The notes below the pieces were generated by a model. That model searched no databases. It worked only from the letters and a program-made list of their open reading frames with translations, and had not been told where the DNA came from. A program made the translations under genes and the position numbers. Below are positions 1-7,243 of a stretch of 13,791 nt of DNA, piece by piece. Origin of the DNA: JBDUCV01 sp040003255 (GTDB lineage: Bacteria > Actinomycetota > Actinomycetes > Mycobacteriales > Jatrophihabitantaceae); assembly GCA_040003255.1 (NCBI GenBank), contig JBDUCV010000055.1, forward strand, positions 1 through 13,791, in the 5' to 3' direction. Positions within the stretch are counted from its first letter, which is position 1. Every line of letters starts with the position of its first letter.

Positions 1-757
1 ACCTAGCGGTCCATCCCCCATCGATCGCGATCGATGCGCCGGTGATGTAGGCGGCGCCCGAGGTGCAGAGGAATACCGCGACGTCGGCCACCTCGTCCGG
101 CTCGATCAGCCGCTTGATCACGGTCTCGGACAGCATGACCTGCTCGACGACGTCGTCAGCTGAGATGCCGCGCAGCGCCGCCTGGCCCTCGATCTGACCT
201 TCGACCAGCGCGGTGCGGACGTAGCCGGGCGCGATGCAGTTGGAGGTGACGCCGTGCCCGCCGGCTTCGAGGGCGATCACCTTCGACAGACCTTCAAGTC
301 CATGCTTGGCGGCCACGTAAGCCGACTTATACGGCGAAGCCCGATGTCCGTGGACCGATGAGATGTTGATGACGCGGCCCCAGCCGCGCTCGTACATGGC
401 GGGTAACGCCGCCCGAGCCAGCAAGAAGGGGGCCTGCAGCATCAGGTTCAGGATCCGGTTGAAGACCTCTGGTGGGAACTCATGGACCGGCGCGACGTGC
501 TGAATACCGGCGTTGTTCACCAGGATGTCGACATCGATGGCGAGCGCCGCAGTCGCGGTGGCATCGGTCAGGTCGGCGACCAGGGCTGCGCCGCCGACCT
601 CGGCGGCAAGTTGGCCCGCCTCGTCGGCGTTGACGTCCAGCACCGTGACGTGGGCGCCGGTTTGTGCCAGGCGTCGGACGCAAGCAGCCCCGATCCCACT
701 AGCTCCCCCGCTGACCAGCGCCCTACGTCCGGTGAGATCGGCCGACGTCGGATTCAT
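1..757 (-). CDS. bdhA: D-3-hydroxybutyrate dehydrogenase (SDR family), stop codon cut by window edge
   Basis: Short-chain dehydrogenase that should interconvert D-3-hydroxybutyrate and acetoacetate with NAD(H) in the cytoplasm. I translated 252 residues ending GGWTAR; position 1 is the first base (T) of the stop, so the protein is essentially complete and near the family's usual 255-260 residues. Visible: cofactor motif SGGASGIG (16-23), NNAG (81-84), catalytic Ser134, Tyr147 and Lys151. Residues Gln86, His136, Lys144 and Gln188 sit at exactly the spacing of the four carboxylate-binding residues known from Pseudomonas fragi 3-hydroxybutyrate dehydrogenase (Q94, H144, K152, Q196; constant offset of 8), which supports this substrate over a generic SDR. 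The ATG at 757 follows AGAGAGG with a 5-base spacer. It is the last gene of the liv operon, 86 bases after livK, so it may be co-transcribed. That the importer feeds this enzyme is inference. Confidence 0.9.
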   Translation of the reverse strand, partial: MNPTSADLTGRRALVSGGASGIGAACVRRLAQTGAHVTVLDVNADEAGQLAAEVGGAALVADLTDATATAALAIDVDILVNNAGIQHVAPVHEFPPEVFNRILNLMLQAPFLLARAALPAMYERGWGRVINISSVHGHRASPYKSAYVAAKHGLEGLSKVIALEAGGHGVTSNCIAPGYVRTALVEGQIEGQAALRGISADDVVEQVMLSETVIKRLIEPDEVADVAVFLCTSGAAYITGASIAIDGGWTAR

Positions 758-798
758 GTCCGCCTCTCTTCGCTTGCGGTGGGCGGGCAGGCCGAGCC

Positions 799-830
799 GG
801 CCGGTGGGTTCGTCGCTGAACCCACCGGCC
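799..830 (-). terminator. Perfect 13-bp hairpin between livK and bdhA
   Basis: GGCCGGTGGGTTC (799-811) and GAACCCACCGGCC (818-830) are exact reverse complements around a 6-base loop. The hairpin begins 13 bases after the livK stop in the transcribed direction. No T-run follows on the minus strand, so it is not a classical intrinsic terminator, although T-less hairpins may act as terminators in actinomycetes. It could equally be a 3'-end stabiliser for livK mRNA or a partial terminator that lowers bdhA expression. The structure is seen directly; its role is inferred. Confidence 0.7.
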
Positions 831-843
831 TACCCGCAGGCTG

Positions 844-2106
844 TTACGGCTTGTAGTCCTTGGCGATGTCAGACTCGAACAGTTCCTTCTCGACCTTCAA
901 ACCGTCGATGGCGAGATTCGCCTTGTTCGGGCGGATGATGTAGGTCTTACGCGCCGGAATCTCACCTTGCTTGCTGTAGTCCAGCGGCGCGATGATGCCC
1001 TCGGTGTCGACATTGTTCAGTGAGTGGAACGCCTTCTCGATGCCCTCTCGAGAGAGGTCCTTCGCTTCACAGGCAGCCTTGAGCGTCTGCGCGTAGATCT
1101 TGCCGACCCCGTAGCCGTAGGTCACGCCGGCGTTCGAACTCGCCGACGGGAACTTCGCCTTGAACGCGGCGAGCACCTTCTTGGCTGCTGGCAGATCCGC
1201 AGACAGCGGCACCGACGAGGCCACCAGGAAGAGGTTCTTCTCGATCGCGGGCCCCGCTGGCGAGTTGAGCAGCAACGGGCTGAAGTTCGGGTTGTTGCCG
1301 AGAATCGGCACATCCAGCCCAATGGTCGCCGCCACACCGGCGGCGGAGGCCAGTTGCTTGGGGGCGACAGTCAGCAGGATCGCCTTGACGCCGGCCTGCT
1401 TGAATGCCTGAACGGCACTGGTCATATCGGTCTCAGTCGCCTTCGGCCGCTGGGACACGATGGTGAGGCCGAGCTTTTCGGCCGCGTACTTCGACCCCTT
1501 CAGCCCGTTGTTGCCGTAGGCGCCCTCGAATGCGATGTGACCGAGCGTGTCGCCCTTGTGGATGAGGCCCTTCTCGAGCAGGTAGGAGATGCCGTTGATC
1601 ATCTCGATGTCGTAGGTGGCGCCGGAGATCTGAATGTCCGGACTGGTCAGCAGGGTGGACGCCCAGGTGGCCGTCGCCGACACCATGTGGTCGTTGGTGA
1701 TGGTAGGCAGCAGTGCTGTCGTCGCCGGCGAACCGATGATCTGCAGCATCCCGGCGACATCGGGCGCGATCTCGGCGTACTCGCTGACCGCCTTCTGCAC
1801 GTCGTAGGCGGTGTCCTTGACGGTGATGCTGAGTTTTCGACCGCAGATGCCACCGGCGGCGTTGATCTCATCAATGGCGAGCTGGTTGCCCTGCGTAACC
1901 GTGGTGCCAAGGGCGGCGAACACCCCGGACTGATCCGTCAGCACACCCAGGTTGATCTTGTCGGCGGTGACGCCGGGACCAGTCTTGACGCCATTCTGCG
2001 TCTTGCCTCCGCTGTCCTTCGCCTTCGTGCTACAAGCGGCGACGCTGAGAGCGAGCGCCAGCGCAAGTCCGAGCACCGCTTGCGCGCGGGTGCGGGTACG
2101 GGTCAT
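844..2106 (-). CDS. livK: Branched-chain amino acid-type ABC transporter substrate-binding lipoprotein
   Basis: Extracytoplasmic ligand-binding protein (Peripla_BP_6/LivK type), 420 residues, which captures the ligand and delivers it to LivHM. The N-terminus is a lipoprotein signal: basic residues (Arg3, Arg5, Arg7), a hydrophobic stretch rich in Leu and Ala, then lipobox VAAC with the lipidated Cys at residue 25. A Lys/Gly-rich linker leads to the binding domain, which starts near residue 48 (KINLGVLTDQSG) and runs to about 400, with the family-typical AIDEINAAGG segment. The ATG overlaps the livM stop by four bases (ATGA), indicating translational coupling. It lies fifth in the operon, although binding proteins are usually needed in excess over permeases. 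The ligand cannot be read from sequence: leucine/isoleucine/valine is the default, but this family also binds amides, urea, aromatic acids and other small carboxylates. Confidence 0.9.
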   Translation of the reverse strand: MTRTRTRAQAVLGLALALALSVAACSTKAKDSGGKTQNGVKTGPGVTADKINLGVLTDQSGVFAALGTTVTQGNQLAIDEINAAGGICGRKLSITVKDTAYDVQKAVSEYAEIAPDVAGMLQIIGSPATTALLPTITNDHMVSATATWASTLLTSPDIQISGATYDIEMINGISYLLEKGLIHKGDTLGHIAFEGAYGNNGLKGSKYAAEKLGLTIVSQRPKATETDMTSAVQAFKQAGVKAILLTVAPKQLASAAGVAATIGLDVPILGNNPNFSPLLLNSPAGPAIEKNLFLVASSVPLSADLPAAKKVLAAFKAKFPSASSNAGVTYGYGVGKIYAQTLKAACEAKDLSREGIEKAFHSLNNVDTEGIIAPLDYSKQGEIPARKTYIIRPNKANLAIDGLKVEKELFESDIAKDYKP

Positions 2107-3275
2107 ACCGGATCCTCCTGGGTGATGGTGTTGTTGCCCAACTTAGGCCTCGTGCGCTTCGTTTCCGCGGCTGGACCTCCGCTATTTTCCCCCCGACCGC
2201 GGCTTGCCAGTCGTTTGCCGAGCGCACTCAAGCCACCGGGGGCAAACATGACGACCAAGATGATGGCGACACCGAACAGCGCGGCACTGATCTTTCCGGC
2301 GTCATAGCCTCCGCTCGCGGACGCCGCGACGAACGGAAGGGAATCGGAGTAGCGGCTAAGCAGCGTTGGCAGGGCGGTGACAAAGACCGCTCCGAGCGTC
2401 GCGCCGCCCACCGACCCCAGGCCACCGATGACGACCATCGCGAGGTAGCTGATCGACAACGGCAAGATGAAGTAGTCCGGCGTCACCCGGGTGAATGCCA
2501 ACGCCACCAACACCCCGGCCAGGCCCGCGTACATGCTCGACAACACGAACACCCCGGCCTTTGTACGGCGGATGTCGACGCCCATGGTGGCGGCGGCCAC
2601 CTCGCTGTCACGCATCGTCTGCATGGCCCGACCCATCCGGCCCCGAAGGACGTTCGAGCCGAAGATATACGCCAGGACCGCGAGCGCCAGGAACATGTAC
2701 CAGAGCCGTTCGAAGCGTCCGAAGGGCACATTCAGCACGGTCAGCGGCGGATCGTCCGCAGCGAAATGAAATCCCAACAGGGAGAAATCGGTTGCTGGAC
2801 GGCCGTTGAAGCCACCGGTCAGGGCCCCGGCGTTCTCGTAGATAAAGGAGCCGATGAACACCAGACTCAGCGAGGCGACACCGAGGTAGATACCGCGCAG
2901 GCGACTGGCGATCGGGCTGAACACCAGGCCGACGACTCCGGCCGCGATAACCGCGAGCACCAGGGCCAGCAACGGCGGCAGACCCAGGCCGTGCGCTTTC
3001 GACGCCTTCGACGGGTCCGGTAGGCCGGCGAAATAGGAGTAGGAGTACGCCCCCACCGCAAGGAAGAACGCGTGTGCCAGCGATAGTTGTCCCGCGGCTC
3101 CGGTCAGGATGGTCAGCCCGATAGCCCCGATGACCGCCGCCATCGAAAACAGGCCCGTTTGCAGCAGCGAGTTGTCGAGATACAACGGCAACGCGGCGAG
3201 GATCAGCACCGCGATGATTCGGATGACGGTGCCGCCTCTCAGGCCGCGCACTCGTGCAATGAGCCGGTCAGACAC
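2103..3275 (-). CDS. livM: Branched-chain amino acid-type ABC transporter permease LivM
   Basis: Integral membrane permease of 390 residues, pairing with LivH to form the translocation channel. Hydrophobic segments start near residue 17 and recur to about residue 345. The stretch GRMGRAMQTMRDSEVAAATMG followed by KAGVFVLSSMYAGLAG is the cytoplasmic coupling loop and following helix typical of LivM. A hydrophilic, basic tail of about 40 residues (after KRLASRG) extends beyond the last membrane segment and is probably disordered. The start is GTG at 3275, eight bases inside the end of livH; the stop overlaps the livK ATG. Placement between livH and livK and the tight overlaps make an operon certain for practical purposes. 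Confidence 0.9.
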   Translation of the reverse strand: MSDRLIARVRGLRGGTVIRIIAVLILAALPLYLDNSLLQTGLFSMAAVIGAIGLTILTGAAGQLSLAHAFFLAVGAYSYSYFAGLPDPSKASKAHGLGLPPLLALVLAVIAAGVVGLVFSPIASRLRGIYLGVASLSLVFIGSFIYENAGALTGGFNGRPATDFSLLGFHFAADDPPLTVLNVPFGRFERLWYMFLALAVLAYIFGSNVLRGRMGRAMQTMRDSEVAAATMGVDIRRTKAGVFVLSSMYAGLAGVLVALAFTRVTPDYFILPLSISYLAMVVIGGLGSVGGATLGAVFVTALPTLLSRYSDSLPFVAASASGGYDAGKISAALFGVAIILVVMFAPGGLSALGKRLASRGRGENSGGPAAETKRTRPKLGNNTITQEDPV

Positions 3276-4152
3276 GAGACAACTCCCGGGTGCCGAGCAG
3301 CCCTGAGGGACGCACTAGCAGGATCACCAGCATGACGAGGTATGGGATGACGTCGGCCAAGCTGCCGCCTAGGAGGGTGACGCTGTAACCGGCGGTCATC
3401 GCTTCGGCCAGCCCGATCGCCAGGCCACCCACCACCGCGCCCGCGGTTGAGTCCAGGCCGCCGAGAATCGCCGCGGGAAAGGCACGCAAGGCGACCTCCC
3501 GCGCGCCCGGGTCGAGGCCCGGACTCGGGAAGGCGGTCAAGAAGACAACTGCCACCGCGGCGAGCGCTCCGGCAATGACCCACGCGGTTGCGGTAACCCG
3601 ACCACGTCTGATGCCCATCAGCGCCGCCGCCTCGTTGTCCTCGGCTCCGGCTCGCATGGCGACGCCCCAGCTCGAGAACTTGAACGCGGCGAAGAAGCCG
3701 CCGAGCAGCACGAACGCGACAGCAATCGCGGCTAGGCGCGCTTGCGGCAAGGACAAGCCGGCGAAGTGCACGAGCTTGTTGCCCCACGGATCTCCGATGG
3801 TCAGCACGTCAGAGCCGAAGCGTCGGATGAGTTCGGTGATCACCAGGATGTCGATGCCGATGGTCAGAATGGCCAGTGCGTTGACATCGCCGCCCCGAAC
3901 CTTGCGAATGAACACCCGCTCGATGACTAGGGCGGTAAAGGCGGTGGCGGCAACCCCGACCAGCAGCGCTGGAACGAACGGCATGTGGTCGTGGGCGCGA
4001 GTCGTGATGTAGCCACCGAGCACCAACAGGCTGCCCTGTGCGAAGTTCACGACCTCAGTTGCCTTGAACACGATGACGAAACCCAGGGCGATCAGGGCGT
4101 AGATGCTGCCCAGGCTGACGCCGTTGAGGATCAGCTCGATGAACCGGGTCAT
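3268..4152 (-). CDS. livH: Branched-chain amino acid-type ABC transporter permease LivH
   Basis: Membrane permease of 294 residues, the normal LivH length, and partner of LivM. The N-terminus is diagnostic: the NGVSLGSIYALIALGF segment followed by VNFAQG (about residues 35-40). The coupling loop AMRAGAEDNEAAALMGI precedes another membrane helix, and about eight hydrophobic segments are visible overall. The ATG at 4152 overlaps the livG TGA (ATGA), and its own stop lies inside the start of livM, so translation of the ATPase and permease genes is chained. Confidence 0.92.
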   Translation of the reverse strand: MTRFIELILNGVSLGSIYALIALGFVIVFKATEVVNFAQGSLLVLGGYITTRAHDHMPFVPALLVGVAATAFTALVIERVFIRKVRGGDVNALAILTIGIDILVITELIRRFGSDVLTIGDPWGNKLVHFAGLSLPQARLAAIAVAFVLLGGFFAAFKFSSWGVAMRAGAEDNEAAALMGIRRGRVTATAWVIAGALAAVAVVFLTAFPSPGLDPGAREVALRAFPAAILGGLDSTAGAVVGGLAIGLAEAMTAGYSVTLLGGSLADVIPYLVMLVILLVRPSGLLGTRELSRV

Positions 4153-5015
4153 TCTTCGGTCTCCTTGGCATCGTCGCGTCCAGCTGCTGACGGCCCATCC
4201 TCGGTTTCGTCCTCACCGGTGCCCAGATAGGCACGAACCACATTGGGGTCGTCCTGAACCTCCGCCGGTGTTCCGTCGGCGATGAGCCGACCGAAGTCAA
4301 GGACGGTGACCCGATCGGAGATGCCCATCACCAGGCCCATGTCGTGCTCGACCAGCAGGATTGAGATGCCCAGCTCGCGGCGCACCTCGGCGATCAGAGC
4401 TGCCATCTGGTCGGACTCGTCGGCATTCATGCCGGCCACCGGTTCGTCCAACAGCAGCAACCGAGGTTCGCATGCCAACGCGCGGGCAACCTCGACCCGC
4501 TTCTGGTCGCCGTAGGACAGCAGTCCGGCAGGCCTGCCGAGCTTGTCGCCGAGCCCGACGAATTCGGCGATCTCCTGGATCCGGGCGCCGTGCGCCCGGC
4601 CCTCTCGCACGGCGGACGGTAGGCGCAAGCCGGAGGTCACGAAGCCGGCCCGGGTCAGCGCATGCCTACCGAGCATGAGGTTCTCAGCCACCGTCTGGCC
4701 CTTTGACAACGCGATGTTCTGGAAGGCCCGGGCGATGCCGAGGCGGGCGATCCGGTGCGGCCGCAGCCCAATCAGATCCTCGTCGCCGAACCGAACGGCA
4801 CCTGATGTGGCCCGGTAAATGCCGGACAGGACGTTGAACATGGTCGACTTTCCGGCGCCGTTCGGACCGATGATCGCGTGAATGCTGCCTGGGGCCACAG
4901 TGAACGAGACATCGCTCAAGGCTTTGATGCCCGCGAAGGTGACCGAGACGTCTTCGACGATCAGTGTTGGGATCTCGGCGGCCGGCGCCATTTCGGCGAC
5001 CGTTTCGGCACTCAT
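4149..5015 (-). CDS. livG: ABC transporter ATP-binding protein LivG
   Basis: One of the two cytoplasmic ATPases that power the LivHM channel. From the ATG at 5015 it is 288 residues: Walker A GPNGAGKS (50-57), signature LSYGDQ (166-171, the variant typical of LivG), Walker B LLLLDEP (186-192) and H-loop His224. The C-terminal 23 or so residues (from TGEDETEDG) form an acidic, low-complexity tail beyond the usual LivG end. I chose the ATG because it overlaps the livF TGA as ATGA, the same coupling seen at livG/livH and livM/livK. A GTG nine bases upstream (5024) would add three residues and cannot be excluded. Confidence 0.92.
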   Translation of the reverse strand: MSAETVAEMAPAAEIPTLIVEDVSVTFAGIKALSDVSFTVAPGSIHAIIGPNGAGKSTMFNVLSGIYRATSGAVRFGDEDLIGLRPHRIARLGIARAFQNIALSKGQTVAENLMLGRHALTRAGFVTSGLRLPSAVREGRAHGARIQEIAEFVGLGDKLGRPAGLLSYGDQKRVEVARALACEPRLLLLDEPVAGMNADESDQMAALIAEVRRELGISILLVEHDMGLVMGISDRVTVLDFGRLIADGTPAEVQDDPNVVRAYLGTGEDETEDGPSAAGRDDAKETEE

Positions 5016-5818
5016 CCCTGCCACCGAGTCAGCGTCGACGCCCGGCGAATCGGCTCGTCCACGGCCTGGTCGCCGGTCGCGGCCGTCGAGGATGTGGCGT
5101 GCCCCAGGTAAAGCTGCTTTACGTCATCACTGGCGGCGAGTTCCTTTGCCGGGCCGGACAGCGACACCCGTCCGACGTCCAGGACGTAGGCGGTGTCTGC
5201 GATCCCGAGCGCCATGACCGCGTTCTGCTCGATGAGCAGGACGGAGGTGCCGTCGGCGTTGATAGCCCGCAGGATGCGTCCGATCTGGCCGACCATCTTC
5301 GGTGCCAGGCCGAGGCTGGGCTCGTCCAGGATGATCAATTTCGGTGCCGCCATCAGAGCGCGGCCGATCGCCAGTATTTGCTGCTCACCGCCGGAGAGCA
5401 GCGCCGCCCGCTGGGTACGGCGCTGCGCGAGAATGGGGAATAGATCAAACACGCGTTCTCTCGACGCGCGCCGGCCGGCCTTGTCGGCTGCGCCGAGCCC
5501 ACCGGCCCGCAGGTTCTCCTCGACGGTCAGCCGTCCGAAGATTCGCCTGCCTTCTGGAACCTGGACGATGCCGAGGCGGACGGTGCGGGCCGCATCCAAC
5601 CCGGCCAGGCTCTTACCCTGATAGGTGATCGCTCCGCTGACGACCGCCCCGTGATGCAATCGCAGCGTCGACGACACAGTCCGCAGCAACGTCGTCTTGC
5701 CCGCTCCGTTGCTGCCGAGAACGGCGACAATCTTCTTGTCGGGTACTTGGAGGCTGACCCCCTGCAGGGCCCGCACGGCACCGCCGTATGACACGTGCAG
5801 ATCAGAAACTTCGAGCAT
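5012..5818 (-). CDS. livF: ABC transporter ATP-binding protein LivF
   Basis: Second cytoplasmic ATPase of the importer, first gene of the leftward operon; 268 residues from the chosen ATG. Walker A GSNGAGKT (35-42), signature LSGGEQ (141-146), Walker B LIILDEP (161-167). The usual H-loop histidine is Gln in LLIEQNA (194-200), which is normal for LivF. The start is fixed by GAGAGGG six bases upstream of the ATG at 5818 and by the family N-terminus MLEVSDLHVSYGG. The reading frame stays open upstream to 6061 but that part encodes an Arg/Cys-rich sequence unlike LivF. The last 30 or so residues form a nonconserved tail. Confidence 0.93.
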   Translation of the reverse strand: MLEVSDLHVSYGGAVRALQGVSLQVPDKKIVAVLGSNGAGKTTLLRTVSSTLRLHHGAVVSGAITYQGKSLAGLDAARTVRLGIVQVPEGRRIFGRLTVEENLRAGGLGAADKAGRRASRERVFDLFPILAQRRTQRAALLSGGEQQILAIGRALMAAPKLIILDEPSLGLAPKMVGQIGRILRAINADGTSVLLIEQNAVMALGIADTAYVLDVGRVSLSGPAKELAASDDVKQLYLGHATSSTAATGDQAVDEPIRRASTLTRWQG

Positions 5819-6103
5819 GTGTCGCCCTCTCGACGCCGCGCAGCAGGGAACTCCGCCGCCATCCGGGAGCGGGGCAAGCACTGACCCGGCGGCAGCGTGG
5901 CGCAAACGTAGCCGGATATGTCTTGCCGGTCTATGTGCCATCGGACGTCGGGTGCGGACATAACGTCCACCGAGTTCCCCAGGTAACGAGTCGGTCTCGA
6001 TTGGGCGCCGAGCAGACAAATGGCCGATATGTTGAGGCTCACAACATTCATCGCGGCGCATCGCGCTCGGCGGTCGCCTGAGAACGCGAAAGGCGGTACG
6101 GCC
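5819..6103. promoter_or_regulatory. Divergent intergenic control region for the liv-bdhA and xyl operons
   Basis: These 285 bases separate the livF start (leftward) from the xylF start (rightward), so promoters for both operons should lie here. No convincing conserved gene is present. I could not identify a -35/-10 pair with confidence for either direction. The visible signals are the livF ribosome site (5825-5831), the xylF ribosome site (AAAGGCGG, 6089-6096) and the inverted repeat at 6029-6047. A looser inverted pair, GGACGT near 5943 and ACGTCC near 5963, lies on the liv side. Confidence 0.7.
6029..6047. promoter_or_regulatory. Candidate XylR operator (19-bp inverted repeat)
   Basis: ATGTTG-N7-CAACAT is an interrupted perfect inverted repeat 57 bases upstream of the xylF ATG, in the only long non-coding gap of the xyl operon. 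Its size and TTG/CAA core resemble ROK-type xylose repressor operators, which carry TTGTT...AACAA-like halves in Bacillus. The operon encodes a ROK regulator, so binding here is plausible. The repeat is seen directly; the binding is inferred. Confidence 0.45.
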
Positions 6104-7207
6104 ATGCGCAAGCGTGCACTCGGCCTCGTCGTGGTTGGGGTCGCGGCATCGCTCGTCCTGAGCGCATGCTCGTCCAGCAAGAGCAGCGACAAGAGCAGCG
6201 CCGGCGGGTCAAGCGGCGGAGCCGCCAAGGGCAAGGTCGGCGTGATCCTGCCCGACACCCAGACCTCGGCCCGATGGGAAGACTTCGACAAGCCGCTCAT
6301 CACCGCGGCCTTCAAGGCGGCCGGCGTCGACGTCGACGTGCAGAACGCCCAGGGTGACAAGAACAAGATGATCTCCATCGCGCAGGCGATGATCCAAGAG
6401 AAGGTTTCCGTGCTCGCGATCGTCAACCTCGATAGCGCGAGCGGTGCGCAGATCGAGGCGACGGCGAAGCAGGCCGGCGTCAAGACCATCGATTACGACC
6501 GACTCACCCTCGGCGGTACCGCGGACTACTACGTGTCCTTCGACAACGTCGCGGTCGGCAAGCTGCAGGGGCAGGGACTAGTCAACTGCCTGACCGCCGA
6601 GAAGAAGACCGCGCCGCAGATCATCGAGATCAACGGCTCCCCTACCGACAACAACGCCACGCTGTTCAAGCAGGGCTACGACTCGGTGCTCGAGCCAAAG
6701 TACGCGTCCGGCTGGAAGAAGGTCGGCGACAAGAGCATCCCTGACTGGAAGAACGTGCTCGGTGGCACCACCTTCGAACAGCTGCTTTCCGCCAACGGCG
6801 GCAAGGTCGACGGCGTGCTCGCCGCGAACGACGGCCTCGGCAACGCTGTGATCACGGTGCTGAAGAAGACCGGTCTGAAGGTTCCGGTCACTGGTCAGGA
6901 CGCCACCGTGCAAGGCCTGCAGAACATCCTCGCCGGTGACCAGTGCATGACGGTCTACAAGTCGATCAAGAAGGAAGCCCAGGGTCTGGTCGACCTCGCG
7001 ATCGCGATGCTGAAGAACGAGAAGGCGCAAACCACCGGGACGGTCAAGGACACTCAGGCCAACCGGGACGTGCCGTCTCTGCTGCTCACCCCGATCGCGA
7101 TCACCAAAGCCAACGTGAAGGCCGTCGTCGACGACGAGTTCGTCAAGGCTTCCGCTCTCTGCGCTGGCGCGGCGGCTGCAGCTTGTACGGCCGCCGGCAT
7201 CAAGTAA
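6104..7207 (+). CDS. xylF: D-xylose ABC transporter substrate-binding lipoprotein
   Basis: Sugar-binding protein of the ribose/xylose (CUT2) class, 367 residues, anchored outside the membrane and delivering xylose to XylH. The signal is MRKR, a hydrophobic stretch and lipobox LSAC, with lipid-carrying Cys22. A Ser/Gly/Lys-rich linker (23-42) follows, then the periplasmic-binding fold from about 43 (KVGVILPDTQTSARW). XylF-like features include IDYDRL, an ADYYVSFDN segment, VDGVLAANDGLGNA, and GQDA followed by DQCMTVYKS. I chose the ATG at 6104 because it begins the signal peptide and has AAAGGCGG upstream; an in-frame ATG at 6020 would put 28 non-signal residues in front. It is the first gene of the xylose operon, with a 36-base gap before xylG. 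Confidence 0.92.
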   Translation: MRKRALGLVVVGVAASLVLSACSSSKSSDKSSAGGSSGGAAKGKVGVILPDTQTSARWEDFDKPLITAAFKAAGVDVDVQNAQGDKNKMISIAQAMIQEKVSVLAIVNLDSASGAQIEATAKQAGVKTIDYDRLTLGGTADYYVSFDNVAVGKLQGQGLVNCLTAEKKTAPQIIEINGSPTDNNATLFKQGYDSVLEPKYASGWKKVGDKSIPDWKNVLGGTTFEQLLSANGGKVDGVLAANDGLGNAVITVLKKTGLKVPVTGQDATVQGLQNILAGDQCMTVYKSIKKEAQGLVDLAIAMLKNEKAQTTGTVKDTQANRDVPSLLLTPIAITKANVKAVVDDEFVKASALCAGAAAAACTAAGIK

Positions 7208-7208
7208 A

Positions 7209-7220
7209 CAGGAGCTCCTG
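7209..7220. repeat. 12-bp perfect palindrome in the xylF-xylG gap
   Basis: CAGGAGCTCCTG is its own reverse complement and begins two bases after the xylF stop. It has no loop, so as RNA it would pair only weakly. It could be a protein-binding site or chance. The gap also contains GGAG (7237-7240), which serves the xylG start. Confidence 0.35.
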
Positions 7221-7243
7221 AACACGCTGCGCGAACGGAGACT

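Noticed and set aside
1024..2307. 427-residue plus-strand open frame opposite livK and livM
   Set aside because: It is a high-GC shadow: the Arg/His/Gly-rich product has no family features, while the opposite strand encodes a clear binding protein and permease.
5819..6061. Longer LivF starting at 6061
   Set aside because: The added 81 residues are Arg/Cys-rich and nonconserved, and the family N-terminus begins at the ATG at 5818 with a good ribosome site.
6020..6103. Upstream in-frame ATG for xylF at 6020
   Set aside because: It would place 28 residues before a normal lipoprotein signal, and the stretch contains the inverted repeat. The ATG at 6104 has a ribosome site.
5527..6489. 320-residue minus-strand open frame crossing the divergent region
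   Set aside because: It would cover livF in another frame and the xylF start; the sequence shows no conserved features.
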